A stretch of DNA of 64,000 nt, from assembly GCF_022414575.1 (NCBI RefSeq), contig NZ_JADWYQ010000013.1:62001-126000 (forward strand). The letters are read 5' to 3'. The stretch is from Streptomyces sp. MUM 178J. Its GTDB lineage: Bacteria; Actinomycetota; Actinomycetes; Streptomycetales; Streptomycetaceae. The translations under genes were made by a program, and so were the position numbers. Shown here piece by piece: positions 34,967 to 45,800 of the stretch (position 1 is the first letter of the stretch; every line of letters begins with the position of its first letter). The notes beneath the pieces are model-generated. The model worked only from the letters and a program-made list of their open reading frames with translations, was not told the origin of the DNA and ran no database searches.

Positions 34967-37900
34967 GTGGCATTTGAAGCGATCACCAACCGCGGAGAGT
35001 ACATCTCCGCCCACTACCTCGCCGAACTGTTCGCCAAGGACCTCACCGAGCTGCGCAAGCGCTGGACCTCCGCCGACCGGGCGGGCGCTCCATCGTCCCG
35101 GTCGGGCGTGAAGGGCCTGCGCCGCGAGTACTTCAAGGCCAAGGTCCGCATCACCGAGAACAAGGCCTTCGACGGTCCCGAGGTACGGCAGCTCAACGAC
35201 CGCCTGCTGACGGCGCTGGCGTATGTCGAACCGGAGGGCGAGGGCGGAGACGCTGAGGCAGCCGCTCCGGAGACCGCAGGTTCCACCCACACCCGACTCC
35301 GCCGGGGCGACTTCGGTGTGATGCAGGGCGACAAGGAACGGTCGGTGCCGGTGGCGCTCGCCGTCACGGGCCCGGGCGGCCTGGAACTCGTCGCCCTGGA
35401 TGTCACCTGGCAGGTGAACGGCGAACTCGTCGTCGCGGACGTCGAGGACGGCGGCGCGCAACTCCTCGACCCGATCCAGCTCGACGGCAAGCAGCTCATC
35501 ACCGGTGCGGCCGACGCCGTCACCTTCCTCTTCGGCTGCGAGGACGGCTACGCCCCGCGCTACGTCCTGCTCCTCGCGGGCGGCGCGGTACTGCTCGCCG
35601 ACCGTACGGCCTGGCACGAGGGCCGGTTCCTCGCGGTGAGCGTGGATGAGGCCCTGGACCGCAACCTCAGCGCGGACGGCCAGGAACTGGAAGCGGTGGC
35701 CGCACTGTTCGGCGCGGAGTCGCTGCTGACGGAGGGCGGCGTCGCCGGGTACCTGGACGGGCTGGTCGACAAGGGCCGCAAGCACGCGGTGGGCGTCTCG
35801 AAGGAGCTGCGGGAGGGACTCCGGCAGTCCGTCGAACTCATCGCCCAGGAGATCCTGGACCGGCTCGACGACGGGGGCGCCGACCCGGCGGAGCTGGGCG
35901 ACCCGGCCGACCTCGCGAGTCGGCTCACTCGGGAATCGCTGAGGTACCTGTACCGGATTCTGTTCCTGCTGTATGCGGAGGCCCGGCCCGAGCTCGGCAT
36001 CCTCCCCAGCAAGGACGACGCCTACCAGGACGGCTACGGACTCGCCCGGCTCGGCGAACTGGTCTCCTACGACCTTCCGGAGGAGGCCCAGGACGGCACC
36101 CACTTCGCCGATTCGCTGGACCTGCTGTTCCGGCTGGTAGACCAGGGCCACCGCCCCCTGGGCAGGGATGAGGCACCCTCCGAGGACAACGTGACCGTCC
36201 TCGACTCGGACGGCCTGCGCTTCGAGGCCCTGCGCAGCGATCTGTTCAAGGCCGATGCGACCCCGCTGATCGGCTCGGTGTCGGTCGAGGGCGAGCGGAT
36301 CGAGACGAAGCTGCGGAACAAGGTGCTGTGGCGGGTGCTCAACCTGCTGATGCTCACGCAGGGACGCCGCACCGGACGTGGCAAGGCCGGCGGCGGCACC
36401 GGCAAGGGCTTCATCTCGTACGCGCAGCTCGGCATCAACCAGCTCGGTGCGGTGTACGAGGGCCTGATGTCGTACACCGGCTTCTTCGCGTGGGACGACC
36501 TGTACGAGGTTGCCAAGCCGGACTCGGACGGGCTGAGCGGCACCTGGGTCGTGCCGCTGAAGGACGCCGACAACTACGACGAGGACGTCTTCGTCAAACG
36601 GACGGACGAGCTGACGGGCGCAAAGAAGCGTGTCCTGCACAAGAAGGGCAGCTTCGTGTACCGCCTGTCAGGGCGGGAACGGCAGCGGTCGGCCTCGTAC
36701 TACACGCCGGAGGTACTGACCCGCAGCACGGTCAAGCATGCGCTGGCTGAGCTGCTGGACCAGGACGGAGTGACGACTCCGGCTCGGGCGATCCTGGACC
36801 TGACGGTGTGCGAGCCCGCCCTGGGTTCGGGCGCGTTCCTCAATGAGGCCATCAATCAGCTGGCTGCGGAGTACCTGAAGCGCAGGATGGCGGAGCTGGG
36901 CGGCAAACAACTGCCTCCGGACCGATACGAGGCGGAGCTGCAGAAGGTCAAGGCGTACCTCGCCCTGCACAACTGCTACGGCGTCGACCTCAACCAGACC
37001 GCTGTTGAGCTGGCCGAGGTCTCGCTGTGGCTCAACTCGATGCACGAGGGCCTGAAGGCCCCCTGGTTCGGCCTGCATCTGCGTCGCGGCAACTCGCTGA
37101 TCGGGGCGCGACGTGCCGTGTACGCGGCGGAGGCGCTGAAACGGAAGGCGTGGTTGACGACGGTCCCGACGGACCGGCCACTGCGGGCAGGGGCCGAGGA
37201 CGGCCAGTTCCAGGCGGGCAAAGAAATCCACCACTTCCTGCTCCCGGCCAAGGGCTGGGGAGCGGTCGCGGACGCCAAACAGGCCAAGGAGCTGGCGAAG
37301 GACGAGCGCGACGCGCTGGCGAAGTGGCGAACCGCTGTCACGGCGACGCCGTCGGCAGCGCAAGGCAAGCGGCTGCTCGCGCTGGCGACACGAGTAGAGC
37401 GACTGTGGGAGCTGGCCTGGCGCCGCCTGATCGTGAGCGAGCGGGAGGTACGGCGCCAGATCGACGTATGGGGGGTCGACCCCGACCAGCCGCTGGAGAA
37501 GGCGTCGGGAGACGTCACCCGTGAGCAGATCGAGAGCGCGCTGAACGAGCCGGGCTCGCCGCGCGGCCGGCTGAAGTTGGTCATGGATGCTTGGTGTGCC
37601 CTGTGGTTCTGGCCAGTGGGACAACCCGATACTCCCACGCCGCCCAGCATGGAGGAGTGGCTGGCGTTCTGCGAGGCGGTGCTGGGTGTTCCGCCCGCTA
37701 AGGCGAAGGCCAGCAGCAGGCGTGGCGGTGCGGCCGGACTGGACGATGAACTCGGGCTGTTTGCCGACACAGGCGAGTTCGAGAAACTGGCGGCGGACGA
37801 CGAGTTCGACCGGGTGATGAGCCAGTGTGTCGACTTGCCGTCGGTGATGGTGCAGTTCCCGTGGCTAAGCGAGGTGGACGCAAGCTCCCGGCGGGAGGGA

Positions 37901-39889
37901 TTCTTCCACTGGGAGTTGGAGTTCGCTCACATTTTCGAGCGCGGAGGATTCGACCTGCAAATGGGAAATCCACCGTGGCATCAACCAAAGTGGGGTGATC
38001 CTCTAGCGCTGGCTGAATACGATCCGTGGTTTATTCTGGAAAATCCCACCTTGGATGTTCTAGCTAGACGTCGCGCAAACCTGCTAAAGGAGGAGTCTAT
38101 TCGGGTCAAATACTTCGCCGACTTGAGTTCATGGGCGGGCATGAATGCTCATCTAGGCTCCCCTGTGGAGCATCCAATACTTATTGGCTATCAGAATAAC
38201 CTCTACCTGAATTTCATTGAACGGGTATGGAGCAGCGCAAACTTGCGAGGTATCGCTGGAATGATCCATCCGGATACCCATTTCAAGAACCCGAAGGGTG
38301 GCTCATTGCGCGCGGCTGCGTATCGCAGAATGCGTCGACATTTTCAGTTCCGTAACGAGCTGGAACTCTTCGAGATTGGACACACGCGGGACTATGGGGT
38401 CCATGTGTACGGGTCTCCGCGTCAGGTTAATTTTGTGAATATGTCGGGCCTATTTCATCCGTCAACGGCTGAGAAATCTTTGACTCATGACGGAAGTGGA
38501 GAGGTTCCGGGGCGTCAGTTCGAGTCGGGAGGATGGGACTTGCGAGCCCATTCAAAGCGAACTGTGCATGTTACTGTCGACATGCTCAGGTCTTGGGCGG
38601 ATCTGGTTGACAACAGCGACTCACCCGCACTTCACGCTAGGATGCTCAGGCCTCTCACCACTGATGAGGACGGCGCAATTCATAAACTCTCACGGTTCCC
38701 TGAACGGCTGGGGGGTAACTTCTGGTGGACTGCGTCGGTTCGAGAGGATGGCCCTGTCTTGCGGCGGACTCATGTTCCACAATCGTGGAGTGAGGTAATT
38801 CTGCAAGGCCCTCACATTAGCGTGGCAAACCCTTACGCGAAGCAGCCAAATGAAAACTGCAGAAGCAAGGGCGACTACTCGCCGTGGGCACTTGAAGATC
38901 TTCCAGAATCGATTATCCCGCGCACCAATTATGTTCGTGATTGTGAACGGGACGTGTTCGAGTCGCACGCGGGGATTTGGGAAGGCAGCAGCTCGACTAG
39001 TTGGTTCCGTCTTGCATGGCGCAGGATGGTGGATCCTGCCACAGAGCGGACGCTCAACGCCGCGATTCTCCCGCCCGGTCCTACGCATACAGACGGCACC
39101 TGCACCTTGGCACTACCGTCTGAAAGAGACACAATCGTTACGGCTGGTCTCTGGGCAAGCCTACCCCTTGACTACTTTGTGAAAGTAGTTGGCAAGACAA
39201 ATTTGTCTGACGATCTTGTTAGCCTTTTCCCGGCGCCGTTGTCGCACCCACTCTCCGCGCCGCTTCTGCTCCGAACGCTTCGGCTCAATTGCCTGACCCG
39301 CGAGTATTCCCCCTTGTGGGAGAGGCTTTTTGATCGTATTTGGCTCCGAGATCGCTGGACTAGTTCGGAAGCTCATGGGCTACGAATTCAGGACATCGAC
39401 CCAGCGTGGTCCATGGCGACACCTTTGCGAACGGAATTCGATCGCAGGAGAGCCCTAGTGGAAATTGATGCCATTTCTGCCGTAATGCTCGGCCTGACTG
39501 CCGAGCAGCTCTGCGCAATGTACCGTTCACAGTTCGACACCCTGCGCATGTACGAGTGGGAGACCTTCTTTGCCTCAGATGGGCACAAGGTTGCAGATAC
39601 CACTCATGCGTACAACGTCGGCATTCGCCAGACCCCCGAAGAGACCGCCTTCGTCAAGGCCTGGGCCAAAGCCGCCCGCGCAGGCGACCCCACCCCCGCC
39701 ATCCCCGAGGGTTGGGTCAAGCCGAACCGCGAGGCCGAAATGACCCGCGCCCACGCGGACTTCACCGCCCGTCTCCACGCCGGCGAATACGGCGACTACG
39801 CCGCCTACCTCGCCGAGCACCCCCTCACCATGCCCGAGCCCGCCGAGCCGCCCACCGCCACGTCCACCCCCGCCCCGGAAAGCAGGTAG
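34967..39889 (+). CDS. DrmMI-like adenine DNA methyltransferase
   Basis: A 1640-aa protein. Residues 1-600 form a helical N-terminal region (with LTRESLRYLYRILFLLYAEA). The methyltransferase core follows: YYTPEVLTRSTV, motif I VCEPALGSGAFLNEA near 615 and motif IV MGNPPW near 999. This is the NPPW class of N6-adenine enzymes. The part after motif IV to about residue 1550 is the target-recognition region, and the end (EIDAISAVMLGLTAEQLCAM, then YRSQFDTLRMYEWETFF) is the conserved DrmMI-type tail. No nuclease motif is visible. It should mark self DNA so that the island spares it. Its start is GTG, 4 bases after the SNF2-type gene. The recognition part has strongly lower G+C than the rest. Confidence 0.87.
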   Translation: MAFEAITNRGEYISAHYLAELFAKDLTELRKRWTSADRAGAPSSRSGVKGLRREYFKAKVRITENKAFDGPEVRQLNDRLLTALAYVEPEGEGGDAEAAAPETAGSTHTRLRRGDFGVMQGDKERSVPVALAVTGPGGLELVALDVTWQVNGELVVADVEDGGAQLLDPIQLDGKQLITGAADAVTFLFGCEDGYAPRYVLLLAGGAVLLADRTAWHEGRFLAVSVDEALDRNLSADGQELEAVAALFGAESLLTEGGVAGYLDGLVDKGRKHAVGVSKELREGLRQSVELIAQEILDRLDDGGADPAELGDPADLASRLTRESLRYLYRILFLLYAEARPELGILPSKDDAYQDGYGLARLGELVSYDLPEEAQDGTHFADSLDLLFRLVDQGHRPLGRDEAPSEDNVTVLDSDGLRFEALRSDLFKADATPLIGSVSVEGERIETKLRNKVLWRVLNLLMLTQGRRTGRGKAGGGTGKGFISYAQLGINQLGAVYEGLMSYTGFFAWDDLYEVAKPDSDGLSGTWVVPLKDADNYDEDVFVKRTDELTGAKKRVLHKKGSFVYRLSGRERQRSASYYTPEVLTRSTVKHALAELLDQDGVTTPARAILDLTVCEPALGSGAFLNEAINQLAAEYLKRRMAELGGKQLPPDRYEAELQKVKAYLALHNCYGVDLNQTAVELAEVSLWLNSMHEGLKAPWFGLHLRRGNSLIGARRAVYAAEALKRKAWLTTVPTDRPLRAGAEDGQFQAGKEIHHFLLPAKGWGAVADAKQAKELAKDERDALAKWRTAVTATPSAAQGKRLLALATRVERLWELAWRRLIVSEREVRRQIDVWGVDPDQPLEKASGDVTREQIESALNEPGSPRGRLKLVMDAWCALWFWPVGQPDTPTPPSMEEWLAFCEAVLGVPPAKAKASSRRGGAAGLDDELGLFADTGEFEKLAADDEFDRVMSQCVDLPSVMVQFPWLSEVDASSRREGFFHWELEFAHIFERGGFDLQMGNPPWHQPKWGDPLALAEYDPWFILENPTLDVLARRRANLLKEESIRVKYFADLSSWAGMNAHLGSPVEHPILIGYQNNLYLNFIERVWSSANLRGIAGMIHPDTHFKNPKGGSLRAAAYRRMRRHFQFRNELELFEIGHTRDYGVHVYGSPRQVNFVNMSGLFHPSTAEKSLTHDGSGEVPGRQFESGGWDLRAHSKRTVHVTVDMLRSWADLVDNSDSPALHARMLRPLTTDEDGAIHKLSRFPERLGGNFWWTASVREDGPVLRRTHVPQSWSEVILQGPHISVANPYAKQPNENCRSKGDYSPWALEDLPESIIPRTNYVRDCERDVFESHAGIWEGSSSTSWFRLAWRRMVDPATERTLNAAILPPGPTHTDGTCTLALPSERDTIVTAGLWASLPLDYFVKVVGKTNLSDDLVSLFPAPLSHPLSAPLLLRTLRLNCLTREYSPLWERLFDRIWLRDRWTSSEAHGLRIQDIDPAWSMATPLRTEFDRRRALVEIDAISAVMLGLTAEQLCAMYRSQFDTLRMYEWETFFASDGHKVADTTHAYNVGIRQTPEETAFVKAWAKAARAGDPTPAIPEGWVKPNREAEMTRAHADFTARLHAGEYGDYAAYLAEHPLTMPEPAEPPTATSTPAPESR
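37900..39620. other. Low-G+C segment inside the methyltransferase gene
   Basis: From about 37,900 to 39,620 the sequence drops to near 50-58% G+C by eye (one 60-base block at 38,041 has 29 G/C), against about 70% on both sides. Codons such as ATA, AAT, GTT and AGA appear that are nearly absent elsewhere. The right edge is abrupt, near 39,615. The reading frame is unbroken. The segment covers the end of motif IV and the target-recognition region. It looks like an imported specificity cassette. Confidence 0.8.
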
Positions 39890-39898
39890 CACCCAGCC

Positions 39899-42800
39899 AT
39901 GCTTCCCTCCCTGGCCGCCGAGGATCTGCGCCGTGCCCTCGCCGCGTACCTGACGACGAGCTTCGCGCTCGCCGACGATGACGTCCGCGAGGAGCTCGAA
40001 GCGTTCCTTGAGCGGCCGGAGAGTCGCCTCTTCCGGGGCCCGTACCTCCGGGTCCGTACGCCCTTCCGGTACGCGCCTCCCGGCTGGGAGAAGGTTCTGG
40101 ACTGGTCACCCTCTGACCTCCGCCCCTACACCCACCAGGCGAACGCCTGGCGGCGGCTGTCCAGCAAGTCGGGCCACGCCCCCGAGCCGACGATCGTCAC
40201 CACCGGCACCGGCTCCGGAAAGACGGAGTCGTTCCTCGTCCCGATCCTCGATCACTGCGCCCGGGCCCGCGCCGCCGGGGTGAAGGGCGTCAAGGCGCTG
40301 CTCCTCTATCCGATGAATGCGTTGGCCGACGACCAGGCACGCCGTATCGACGACTTTCTTGCCGAGAACGCCGCCCTTTCCTCCGTCACGGCCGGCATCT
40401 ACATCGGAGGTGCCTCCGGCAATCGCCTCCCGGACGACGAGGACGAGAACGCCCCCGGCTCCTACGCCCGCGAGTCCGGCGCAAGCACCATTACCCCCGC
40501 CCAACTGTCCCCGGACAGCCGCCTGATCACCGACCGCGAGGCCATCCGCGCGAACCCGCCGGACCTGCTGCTCACCAACTACAAGATGCTGGACCTCCTC
40601 CTCCAGCGCATCCCGGACGTCCCGCTCTGGCAGGACGGCGGGCTGACGTACGTCGTCCTGGACGAGTTCCACACCTACGACGGCGCCCAGGGCACCGATG
40701 TGGCGATGCTGCTGCGCCGCCTGGGCGCGGCCACCGGCAAGGCCGAGCCGGGCCGCCCCCTCGGCACGATCACCCCCGTCGCCACCTCCGCCACCCTCGG
40801 CGGTGGAACCGGTGGAACCGGTGGAACCGGTGGAACCGGTGGAACCGGCGCAACCGATGGAACCGGCGCCGTCGGCCGCACCGCAGCCACCAGCGCCACC
40901 CCCTCCGCCGAAGCGGCCCCCACCCCCGACGGCCCCCAGAAGTCCGACCGCGAACTGCTCCTCGAATTCGCCGAGAAGGTCTTCGGCGCACCCTTCCCGG
41001 ACGCCACCCTCATCGGTGAGGACCGCCAGACGCCCGGCGAGTTCGTCGCCGAGCCCGACTTCCTTCTCCCCGTGCCCTCCCCGGCCGCCCTCGCCGCCGT
41101 CCCCGACCCCCTCAACGATCCGTCGGCCCTCCACCGGCTCGCCCAACTTGTCGTCGGCATGGACTTCGCCGACCCGATACAACTCGGCGAGAAGCTCAGC
41201 CAGCACAACCTCATCCGCGCCCTCCTCGACGTCGCGGGCGACACTCCCGTCACCGTCCCGGAGATAGCCCGCGAGTTCGCGAAGCGCGGCGGCGGCGCGG
41301 CCTGGGACGAGGCGGCGCGGACCGACATCGACCTGGTCGCGACCGGCCTTTCCCGTCTCCTCGCGCTGGTCTCGACCGCCCGTACCTACGACCGGGTCGC
41401 CGACCGCGTCATCCCCTTCCTCCGCGTCGAGGCCCAGCTCTGGGTCCGCGAGGTGCGCCGCGTGATCCGCGCCGCGACGCCGACGCCGCACTTCCGCTGG
41501 TTCGACGACGACGGTCCCACCGGGGACACCCGGCCCAACCCGGCCAACCTCGCCGTCTACCCCGCCGCCGAGGTGGACAGCACCGCCGACGCCGACCCGG
41601 ATGACGGCGGCACTTCGCACTTCGCTTCGGACAGCCCCGTCCCGTTCGTCCGCCCCGTCGGCCCGGCCTACCGCGCCCACCTTCCCGCCGCGTACTGCCG
41701 TCACTGCGGACGCTCCGGCTGGGCGGCGCTGTCCACGGATCTGGAGTGGCAGCAGCTCAAGACCAGGCCGCTGGAGATCTACCGGGCTTCCGCCCAGGGC
41801 AACCGGGCCGTCCGCTGGATGATCCGGGCCAGGCCGGGCGAGCACACCCCCGTCTTCCTCCACGCCGAGGAAGCCGAACTGCGCACGGTGCCGAGCAACG
41901 ACACCGTGCCCGTCATCACGGTCGCCGGGCCCGTTCCCGCGGGCGCGGGCGACAAGTGCCCCTCCTGCGACCTGACCGACGGCATGCGCTTTCTCGGTGC
42001 GGGCACCGCCACCCTCGCTTCCGTCACCACCACCCAGCTGTTCTCCGACCGCGGCCTGACCGACGACGAGCGTAAACTGCTGGTCTTCACCGACTCCGTC
42101 CAGGACGCCACCCACCGGGCCGCGTTCATCGCCAACCGCAGCTTCGGCTTCACCTTCCGCGGGCTGCTCGCCGAGCAGCTCGAGCCGGGCGCCCCGGTCG
42201 CCGTACACGATCTGGCCACCGACGCCGCCGAAGCCGTGGTGACGGCGGCGGAGAAGGGCGAGATGAGCAAGCTCGCCTCGATCGTGCCGCCCGACCTGCG
42301 TGACAACCCGGAGATCCGGACGCTCCTCAGCGGCGACGGGTTCAGTGACGCCGGCGCGTACATGCTGCAGGACCGCATGGTCTTCCAGACGCTGCTGGAG
42401 TTCGGCCTGCGCTCACGCCTGGGCCGCACCCTCGAACTGACCCGGACCGCCGCCGCCGAGGTGCACCTCCCCGATGCCGCCGCCGTGGCGGCCCTGCTGC
42501 GGGAAGCCCACCAGCGCCTCCCGGGGCAGATCACCCTCCCCACCGACGCTGCCGACTACATCGTCTACCTGCGAGGCCTGCTGGAGCGTATGCGTCTGCG
42601 GGGGGCGCTGTTCCACCCCTGGCTGAAGGAGTACATCGCGCAGGCCGGCGCGAGGCGCTGGCCGATCTGGGGCGGGCGGCCCACGGGCATGCCCGCGTTC
42701 CCGCGCGGCCTGGCCGCACCGACGTTCCCGGTCCTCGGGCGCCTGGGCACGTCCGAGTTCGACTCACTGGCCCGTGACAACACCTGGTTCGCCGACTGGG

Positions 42801-45800
42801 GGCACCGCACCCTCGGCTGCGAGCGACGCGAGGCCCGCGCCCTCGCCGAACAGGCCATGAAGCTGCTCGCGCAGCGCGAGGTACTGGCGACCTACCCGGC
42901 CGAGGGCGGCTCGACCGTCTTCGCTCTCAGGCCGCGCACCATCATGGTGCACAGCCTCGCCACCGGCCCGTCGTCTCCGGACAACGACAGCGGGACGGAC
43001 GGGGCCCGGGCCGACGGAACCGGCGTCAACGACCACGGCGTCCGCTGCGACAGCTGCACCTGGCGGCAGACCGTCCCGCCCGGCCGGCGTGAGGACTGGC
43101 TCGGCACGCCCTGCCTGCGCTTCCAGTGCGGCGGCACCTTCACCACTGACGACCGGGACTACAGCGACGACTACTACCGCCGTCTCTACACGGTCGACCG
43201 GCCCGGTGACGTCCTCACCGCCGAGCACACGGGCGCGCTCAGCCGGGCCCGCCGCGAGGAGGTCGAGCAGGCCTTCAAGAACCGCCCCTCGCCGTTCGAC
43301 CCGAACGTACTGACCTGCACGCCCACCCTCGAACTCGGCATCGACATCGGCGACCTGTCCGCCGTGCTGCTCGCCTCCCTGCCGCCCGCGCCCGCCAACT
43401 ACGCGCAGCGCATCGGCCGTGCCGGCCGCAGCACCGGCAACTCGCTCACCGTCACCTTCGTACCGCGCGGCGCCCGCAACCAGTACTACCTGCACGCACC
43501 CCAGCAGATGCTCGCGGGCCGGATCATCCCGCCGGACTGCTACCTCGACGCCTCCGAGATCCTGCGCCGCCAGTACCTGGCGTACCTGTTAGACCGGGCC
43601 GCCGACCGGAGCCTGTGGCGGGGGACGATGATGCCCGAAGAGCCCATGCCGCACCGCATCGGCGCGCTCTTCACCCGGGGGCTGGCAGAGGACGGCTGGT
43701 TCCGCCGTTTCCTGGACGTCGCCCACGCCCGCCACGCCGAACTCGCGTCGTCCTTCGTCCAGCTCTTCCCGGGGATGTCGGCCGAGGCCGAGCAGGGCCT
43801 GCGGCAGTTCGCGCAGCTGGAGCTGGAGCAGACCGTCGGCCAGGCCGCCACCGCGTGGCGCAAACGCCTGGAGGCTCTGCGCTCCCGGTCCCGGCAGATC
43901 GGCCGGGCCTTCGACGCCCTGTCCACCGCCTCCGGGGACCGCGAACGCGACGAGCAGCGCCGCCAGCTCTACGCCGAGCGCAGATCGGTCAACCGGCGCA
44001 GGGACGCCCTGGTCGGCGAGAACTCGGTCAACGCCATGGTCCGTCTGGGCCTGCTGCCCAACTACACCCTCCACGACGAGGCCACACTCTTGGACGCGAC
44101 GCTGTGGTGGAAAGACGCCGACGGCGAGTTCCAGGACCAGTTGACGGAGTACGGGCGGGGCTCACGCATGGGCCTGCTGGAACTCGCGCCCGGCAACACC
44201 TTCCACACCGACGGCTACAAGTACATCGTCAACGGCCTGGACCTGGGAGCCGGCGAGGGCGACACCGCTTATGCCAAGTGGCGGCTGTGCCCCGAGTGCG
44301 GCTACGTCGCCACCGCCGAGTCCGGCCTGGACCTCACCGCCTGCCCGCGCTGCCTGACGCCGCAGATCGCCGATCCCGGCGCGCTCCACACCGTGCTCGT
44401 GCCCGAACGGGTCACCGCCCGCGAGCGGCGCGAGGACGCACGGCTCACCGACGAGCGCGACGAGCGGGAGCGGCGCCGGTTCAACGACATCACGCTGGTG
44501 GACATCGACCCGGACCAGCCCCAGGGACTGCGCGCCTGGAAGCGGGTGGGGGAGCTGCCGTTCGGTGTGGAGTTCGCCCGGGTGGCCACCATCCGCACCC
44601 TCAACCTCGGCCCGGCCGCCGCCGCGGGCCCCGAGCACCAAATCGCCGGCGACGACGTCCAGGTGCCCGGCTTCGAGACCTGCCTGGAGTGCGGGGCCGT
44701 ACGCGGCGTGCACCCCCAGGCCTGGGACCGGTCCGCCCAGCGGATCGGTACCCGGCACGCGTACTGGTGCGGCCACAAGGACGACGGGATCGACGCCGAG
44801 ACGGCGTCGATGCAGCGGCTCGTGCTCGCGCACGAGCTGACCACACAGGCACTGCGGATACTGCTGCCTGTGTCCACGATGGAACTGCAGACCCGGCTGG
44901 TGTCGTTCAAGGCCGCGCTGCTGCTGGGCATAACCATGCACTTCGGCGGAACCCCCGACCACCTGCGCGTCGTACCCGCGACCATGCCGGGCGGAACCCG
45001 GGAACTGCGCCGCCGCTTCCTGGTGCTGCACGACTCCATGCCGGGCGGCACCGGCTATCTGGAGCACCTCGCCGACGCCACCGTGCTGCACCGGGTGCTC
45101 ACCCTCGCCCAGACCGCCCTGCGAGACTGTCCCTGCGGCAAGGAGAACCTGCGCACCCCCTGCCATCGCTGCCTGCTGCCGCACGTCAGCAGCAACGAAC
45201 ACCCCTTCGCGTCGCTGCGGGTCGCCAGGGAGCTCCTGGACGAGATCGTCACCGGCTGGGACACGGAGCAGGTCGACACCCTGTCCGGGGTGCGCATCGA
45301 CCAGCTCGCCGAGAGCGAGCTGGAGAAGCAGTTCGTCCGCACCCTCGTCGACTGGGGCAGCCGTCCCCCGGAGTCCGGCTCGGTGACGCCCCGCGCCGGG
45401 GAGCGCGGCATGGAGTACGAGCTGCGTTTCACGCGCCCGGACGGCGGCGGCACCCGCTGGCTCTTCCAGGACCATGTGCGGCAGCTGACGTCCGCGCCCA
45501 GTGAACCGGACTATCTGCTGACCCGGATCGACGGGCCGTCGACGCGCATCGCGGTCTTCCTCGACGGCTACGCCTTCCACGCCAGCACCGGCATCAACCG
45601 GATCGCCGACGACGCCGCCAAGCGCGAGGCACTGCGGGCCGAGGGCATGCAGGTGTGGCAGTTCACGCACGCGGACGTGATGGCCTGGAAGGCGGCGGTG
45701 GAGGGGACCGCGGACGACCGCGAGGTGCGCACCCCCGCCGAACCGCTCCTCGGGGAGGGCGCGCTGCGGACGGCCCGGCAGATCCACCAGATGCTGACGG

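Noticed and set aside
40106..42208. A 700-codon open frame opposite the giant helicase
   Set aside because: The + strand has clear helicase motifs; the antisense frame is Gly/Val/Arg-rich noise. The same applies to the long antisense frames at 44162-46624 and 46195-48813.
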